Notes under the pieces: model-generated | Database searches by the model: none | Told to the model about the DNA's origin: nothing | The model's input: only the letters and a program-made list of their open reading frames with translations | Shown: positions 58,023 through 64,000 of the stretch, piece by piece | Numbering within the stretch: position 1 is the first letter of the stretch | Layout of the letters: the number at the start of each line of letters is the position of its first letter | Source of the DNA: Zhengitettix transpicula | Lineage: Eukaryota > Arthropoda > Insecta > Orthoptera > Tetrigidae | Assembly (NCBI GenBank): GCA_037074705.1 | Contig: CM073590.1 | Span: 140,077,600 to 140,141,599 of the forward strand | DNA: 64,000 bases | Direction: 5' to 3' | Position numbers and translations under genes: made by a program

Positions 58023-58712
58023 TGGTGTAATACCGTGCTTACGCCATCTTCTTTCGGCATGCTCTTTAAAAGCCATGACTACTCTCGGCTGCAAAATATG
58101 TTCTCCCCGAGTGACAGCTGTTAACCCAAGAACGTTCCTAGACACTATGAAAATCCTCATGTTAAAATAATATTTTTAAAAAACAATCTCGACTATTTAC
58201 GCCTTAATATTGATCCTCACAGTACGTTAAGGATGAATGCTCCCGTTTTTTGAGTACTTTGAGTACTCGATGGTGTAATATCGTGCTTACGCCATCTTCT
58301 TTCGGCATGCTCTTTAAAAGCCATGACTACTCTCGGCTGCAAAATATGTTCTCCCCGAGTTCCTAGACACTTTGAAAATCCTCATGTTAAAATAATATTT
58401 TTAAAAAACAATCTCGACTATTTACGCCTTAATATTGATCCTCACAGTACGTTAAGGATGAATGCTCCCGTTTTTTGAGTACTTTGAGTACTCGATGGTG
58501 TAATATCGTGCTTACGCCATCTTCTTTCGGCATGCTCTTTAAAAGCCATGACTACTCTCGGCTGCAAAATATGTTCTCCCCGAGTTCCTAGACACTTTGA
58601 AAATCCTCATGTTAAAATAATATTTTTAAAAAACAATCTCGACTATTTACGCCTTAATATTGATCCTCACAGTACGTTAAGGTTGAATGCTCCCGTTTTT
58701 TGAGTACTCGAT
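58023..58712. repeat. Three-copy tandem repeat, unit about 225 bp
   Basis: TGGTGTAATA begins units at 58,023, 58,271 and 58,496. The first unit is 248 bp because it contains an extra 23 bp (GACAGCTGTTAACCC onward) absent from the other two. The third unit ends at TTTGAGTACTCGATG near 58,712. The copies are almost identical, so the duplication is recent. Confidence 0.95.
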
Positions 58713-61414
58713 GTTATAAGATATATAACAAGTAAATGTAGTACTTACTAAATATTAATAATGGAAAGAAATATTTCATTTTACCAAATAAATTAACGGA
58801 ATACAATAACGTCTGATTGTATTTGGCTGTCTTTTTTGTTATTATATTTTCAGACAAAAGAATAGATAATATAAATACCACACAATGTTCCTGTAAGAAT
58901 TGTTACCTTTAGATTCAGGAAAAAGGCAAGAGGCTAAAGAGACATAAGGAATGATAAAATGCTATCCAAAAGAAACGTGAAAAGATTTTTCATTTTATAT
59001 TTGTAAAACCAGTAAATATCCAATCACGCTAAAGGATGTCTTCATTGTAAACATGGACATTTAAGATATGAATCTTTAAATAGTCGTAATTAAGAAAACA
59101 CAGAGCAATACATGAAAATGTATTATTTGACCCGTTTAAATGAACTAATTTCAAAATTTCTCACTATTTTATTAGAAATTGATAATTATTTTCCAAGTTA
59201 ATAGGTGCGCCTAAGAAGAAACAAAGTTAAATAAATAAGTTGTATACAGTAGCTGCCTTTAGTATTAATTAGTAATTAGTAAATCTACTCTCTCGTCTTG
59301 TTTCAACTTCGAGTGTTTAATAAGCAAGAATGAATTAAGGATATTCCAAAATTATATATTATAAAATTTGAAAGCGAATATGATAATCAACACCTTCATT
59401 GCGACATCTGGCTGATTTGTGAAATAAAACGAATCTATGTGAATACATTAATCATTTCTTTATTCAGAAATCGAGCATGAATATAGCATACAAAACTCCT
59501 TTTCGAAACGTCGAAGAACCAAACAGTCCGGACCTAACTTCGAGAATCCGAAATTATTTGTCGACCTAAGCCTAACGTATTACGGACAATAAAAATGACA
59601 TTTATGATCCATGTAATTAAAACACTGGCATTGAAATTTACCGTGAATGGCCACAAAGTCGGAGGGTGGTGGGATATAACAACGCTGTAACCGGAAAAAA
59701 CGTTTTGACAGTTTTGGCGAATGGATAATAAAATTTGAATATTTAACTGACAGATAATACAAACGATTTTTCACTTGACCTTAAGCAAAAATAAAGGAAA
59801 ACAAATTAATGGCAGGATCGTGACAGTAGCAATTTAGAGGACTGCTATAATTCTGTGGGGAAAGAGCGATTATGCTGCTTATACACGTAGTGAAATTTAT
59901 ATTATGTATATTAATAGTAGTATTATAGACTTACCGGATGTGAATGCACATGTCGGTGGAAAATATGTCTACTTATCTATGAACATAAATTTTAATATTT
60001 AATTGCGGCTGTAATTATGTTTCAGTTGTCTGATTATATATTAAAACTTTCTTATCTACACAAGTATTCTGAATAATGCACAATCGTGTATCTAAGTTGC
60101 GATTTCATAAAGCTTTTTAGTTGATATGTCAGCGAGTGTCGCTGCTTTCCCAGTAAAGAGAGATAATATTGTTCAAGGAGTTGTGTGTTTCGGACGAATT
60201 GCAAGCATACATAATATAGTGTGCGAAAGTTCTCGTGAAAGATCTAATGGTGTGAGAAATTTTCTCGTGTTGTCTGAGATATGACGTTTCTTGCGAAGTA
60301 AAGCTGAACTATGCTACTAATTGTGCCGTAACTTTATCTTCCGCTGAAACTCCGAGTACGCACTCTCATAAGAGCCGTCTCTTATTGCACCCTGAGTACA
60401 ATCATCCAGATTTTAAAATATTTTGCATGAAAATATTTAGGAACGAGCCCTCAGATTCTCTAAAGGTGTAAACTATTATACTAGACGTAAATTTAAACAA
60501 ATTTCATTCTCCACAGATTAGATCAAAATTGTAAAAATATTCCTTGAGTGTATAGTTTGAAATAGACAAGTACTCTTCGTGGTTTTACACAAATTTGGAA
60601 CTTTTATGTCGTCAAAAGAATAAGATAGACGCGGAAAACAATATTTTTTAACCAATTTTCTATCATTTTTACTCTTTTTTTCTTCTTGTTGCCGTTGTAG
60701 TTAAAAACAACAAAAGTAACAATAAATTCCAGTGGTAGGGGAATTAGATACCTCTGTGTGGCAACCTTATCATTGAATCGGTCTCCAAATCCTCACCATC
60801 TAGATGACAAAGTGGGCGAATAACGCGCTGTGTTCTATTTGGTGATTTGAATTAAAGTATTATTTAGACTGACTCAATATTTATAGCATTGATAATACTT
60901 TCTGTTGATTTTAATTCATATTTTAATGGAATTGGTGTAGTTTAATTGGCCTCCTCCTTTTTTTACCCAAGAAAATTTATGAATATATAAATTCTAAAAC
61001 AATAATAAAAACACCAAATACAGAATACTGCATCACAAAGCCCTGTTATATGTTTCCGTTTGCTTTTCGTATTGATCGTTTACTCACTTTGAAGTAATGT
61101 AATTAATATTGGCACTTTAATTTTAGAATTTTTACAATGAACTAGCAGAATGAGATATTTAATCAAATAATTATTTACATTTTTATATAGCATTACGATA
61201 TAAAAGAGAAGAACAAGAAGCTTCCGTATTCTATTACCTCTACGACGGTCGTTCGAAAATATCTCGGCCTGATATAGAGATGGCGATAGAAGCCACAAAC
61301 GCCATAATTAATACTGTTTTATCTGTTAGACGGCAAACTATAGTTACAACAAAGCTTTTAGAATTTTTATTGTTATATGCTTAAACGCAAAAGTAGGTAA
61401 GTAAAAAAATCCAT
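58713..61414. other. AT-rich intergenic DNA
   Basis: No frame or repeat is supported. A minus-strand frame at 59,580-59,774 lacks a domain. Confidence 0.45.
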
Positions 61415-61416
61415 AT

Positions 61417-61940
61417 ACGAGGAGCAGTTATCAAATAGTTCATTAAAAATTATCAATATACAGATCTAAAAGAGGAGGTGGAATCAACTAAGACAGTCGG
61501 TAAAAAAGTGGAATTCCAAAATTGTATTCTGCAATATTTCCAATTAATGTCACGGGAGCTTTCTGATATTACAAAGATATCGTGGGATCAAGACGTTATA
61601 TTTTACGAGAATATTTGATATCAAAAAGCTGGCACATTTTAATGTTGACCAGGAACAGGATTGAATGAATATCTTATCAGTGTTTGAATCTTCATATAAA
61701 ATAAACTACCTCAATATTGTTCGCAATTTTGTTTCTGTTGATGAAAGTCGGACCAACAATTTAATCAGCCGGTCGAAACGGCGGAAACATATCCATCAGC
61801 GGTAAAATTCGGCTCAGGCTGCTTTTGATGTGGTTAACAGTGACTATATGGAATAGGGAAAAATACTTCCGGATAATATTAATCAGTATTATTGAAACAA
61901 TTGAAGGAAATCAAATCGTTAGTAAAGTATATAATTCTTT
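61417..61940 (+). pseudogene. Decayed mariner transposase fragment
   Basis: From about 61,641 one frame reads FNVDQEQD, a stop, MNILSVFESSYKINYLNIVR, NFVSVDESRTNNLISRSK and GKILPDNINQYY, with several stops. The order matches mariner transposases (VDQK-x-R, NIS-CLELF, FVTVDETW, then GKTI-x-x-YY). The Asp codon of VDE is at 61,740-61,742. ACGAGGAGCAGTTATCAAAT after TA near 61,417 may be the left terminal repeat. The 3' half and right end are missing. Confidence 0.55.
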
Positions 61941-63290
61941 CTATTCCTGAATGAAAAAAAAATGTCTTGCTAGGTGAAGATTTAATTGAAATTAATAAAT
62001 TGGAGTTGAGACGACCGTCTTTTTTTAACGGGAATTTAAAAATAATTTTACAATTATTCTTCGCTATTCCAGATTCATAATAATTATATTTGTTTAAAAG
62101 TAATCTTCGTTAAAAAACTGGTAACAATTCTTTTCCCTCCATAGTCAGAAGAATAAGCATCACACTTAGATTCTGAAAACTAACTGTCGTATTTATAATG
62201 ATTGTTGGGGATAGCTAAGAAATGTTCTTATAACTAAGAAAAGTGCCATATTAATGAGCCATACCGAAGTATTGTTGTTATTCTATTACAATTTCGGCGT
62301 GCACTAATAAGTTGCTTTATTTATTAAAGTTGTATCGCTAATTTGCATTTACTACTGGAGGCGCAGGAAAGACACTTTGACGATAACTAAGTTTTAGTTA
62401 CCGGAATGCATTTACACGGGCAGAGCGTGTAACGTAATATCTGCAGAGAGCGCGTGGCCTTCCCTAATGGTTTTAACTCGCGCTTCGGCCTGCTAGGCGA
62501 CGCTAACTCTGTTAGAGCACAGGCTCGAATAAATTGCGCCAACCCCTGAGTGGACAAAATGAGGGACCAAAAAAGGAAAAGAGCACTCGCAGTGTGAGTC
62601 TGAATTCTAACGGTTCCCAAATGCAAAACATCTGTTGCGGCGGAAGTTGCCATCTAAAATCTTCGGAAGTTCCTTGTATCACTGCCGTGAATGTAGCACT
62701 TACTTGCCAATCGCTATTTTCTATAATTCCTCTGGACTATTCGACAATGGTACAGAAAGTTAATAAATCAACTGAATACCTGTATCATAATGTTTAGTAA
62801 AATAAATGCAAAAATTTGTTTTTAGAAGTGAAATAATAAATCTTTATATAGTTACCATCGGATTTAAAATTTTATTAGTACGATTAACATATCATCATTC
62901 CATAAGAAACATTTTATTTTATGCGGTTATTTGAAATGTTAAGATTTCGTATAATGTAATTACTTTTTCAGCTGTTGCGCAATGACAGACGTCACATAGT
63001 CTCAAACTGATGAAGGTAAATTTTTTCGTACGTAAATGCAAAATTTCTCAAAGCACTTAATTTTACATACACTATTTCTCTGCGGAAAAAATATTGTTAG
63101 TGAACTATGAGCTCCAATAATTTCATATTAGTTTTACAAATGATTATAACTCTGCCATAAATTTAATATAAAATAATGTGATAGTCTATTTCAAGATGAT
63201 TACTCTACTTGGAAAACAGAGCTTTATGCATGCTATTGAGAATAGTATGGCTAAATAAAAATATTTAACAGAATTAAAATGGTCCATGGC
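61941..63290. other. AT-rich DNA with a GC-richer patch at 62.36-62.66 kb
   Basis: The patch has overlapping open frames on both strands, lacks a convincing start or splice signal, and resembles a repeat piece. Otherwise nothing. Confidence 0.4.
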
Positions 63291-63299
63291 TCTTTCTCT

Positions 63300-63565
63300 G
63301 CACTTATTTGGGCACTCGGCTCACATCCGGGGAGATTGAAGTTGAGGGGTTTCCTCAGCTCTCTAATGGTCTGGCGCCGTCTTTATCAGATTCGTACGGG
63401 GATCTGATTCAGCACTACGGTACCAGCTCTCAGGAGAGCTTGCAAAAATCAAGATCCAGATTAGCAGAGGAAAACCTCGGCAGTCGCTCCGATCTCCGCG
63501 CTGGGCCGAGCTCGAACCCATGATACGGAAGGATACATCCCCTTTAACTCGATCGCCACAGTCCG
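63300..63565 (-). repeat. tRNA-derived SINE with A and B boxes
   Basis: On minus, an A box TGGCGATCGAGT (63,558-63,547) and a B box GGTTCGAGCTC (63,519-63,509) are about 28 bp apart, followed by a GC-rich body of about 200 bp running down to 63,300. Pol III promoter order and spacing fit a SINE. The cloverleaf is not preserved well enough for a tRNA gene. Confidence 0.55.
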
Positions 63566-64000
63566 ATCCGTCCAAGAAGATCAACTTCTCCAGCGTGCAA
63601 CTTGTCTTAAAAATTATTTTCAGAACTCGTATTACTAGTTCCGTTACATTGGAGCAATGTCAACTATTAAAACCCATTCTCCATGCTATAAATTCTATGG
63701 TGCGATGTTGTCAGCCTTAAAAGGACGAGACACGTCTTGTTTCACTCTTATTAGCCAACTGTCGTAAGTTCCATGTTTCGCTCCTCGTGCGGTCTCAGCG
63801 CCTCTAAAAATTCATTTAACCACAACGTCTCTTATTTCCGAGGTACTGAAAGTTATTCTAACCAAAATGTCCGATCACAATGATGCATGGAATAAGACGT
63901 TGCATGTCTCAACAATGCAAATAATCTCATTATCGACCGTTACTATGACAAATACTATAGTACTTATAATACAACCTCATTACGTTTACTATTATTGTAA
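63566..64000. other. Unassigned DNA at window end
   Basis: No gene or repeat recognised. Confidence 0.4.

Noticed and set aside
61080..61298. Minus-strand exon-like segment ending in a GTAATA donor
   Set aside because: The ATG-initiated frame hits a stop just before the donor, and the alternative frame has no matching acceptor exon.

Overview
The window looks like nuclear DNA from an insect with a large, AT-rich, transposon-filled genome. The evidence is eukaryotic GT-AG introns, a BEL/Pao retrotransposon, mariner/Tc1-type transposase relics, LINE reverse-transcriptase fragments, tRNA-derived SINEs and many (TA)n tracts. There are no bacterial-style operons, no rRNA and no intact tRNA genes. 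I cannot place the order or species from sequence alone.

Host coding content is sparse. The best host gene is a small four-exon gene on the minus strand (14,815 down to 12,055). Its exons are all too short to stand out as open frames, but they join in phase at three GT-AG introns into a complete 150-residue protein. A TATA box lies about 100 bp upstream of its ATG. I do not recognise the protein. A weaker candidate is a single terminal coding exon at 17,242-17,405 (+).

Region by region: 0.4-3.3 kb holds tRNA-derived SINE pieces and a 3' LINE fragment. At 7.1-7.6 kb is a probable LTR of a second BEL-like element. From 10 to 20 kb lie the host gene, a foldback repeat, and many copies of an unidentified GC-rich interspersed repeat that has an A-rich tail in one orientation. 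At 22.3-23.6 kb is a full-length but dead mariner. At 25.3-26.3 kb is a second LINE fragment, and at 29.0-29.7 kb a dead Tc1/mariner-like transposase fragment. At 29.8-30.9 kb is a head-to-tail cluster of the GC-rich repeat. At 37,555-44,677 is an apparently intact BEL/Pao retrotransposon: 350-bp LTRs differing at one position, a TATAT target duplication and a 1,731-codon uninterrupted gag-pol. It sits inside an AT-rich palindrome. At 47.8-48.0 kb is a SINE piece. At 50.5-52.6 kb a TATA-containing GC-richer block is followed by a 143-bp tandem array of about ten units and a small ORF. At 58.0-58.7 kb is a three-copy array of a roughly 225-bp unit. At 61.4-61.9 kb is a decayed mariner, and at 63.3-63.57 kb another tRNA-derived SINE. 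The rest is AT-rich DNA in which I see nothing coding.

I found no clear new multi-gene system. The items most worth checking are the four-exon gene, the GC-rich repeat family with its tandem behaviour, the promoter-plus-143-bp-array locus, and the fresh BEL/Pao copy.
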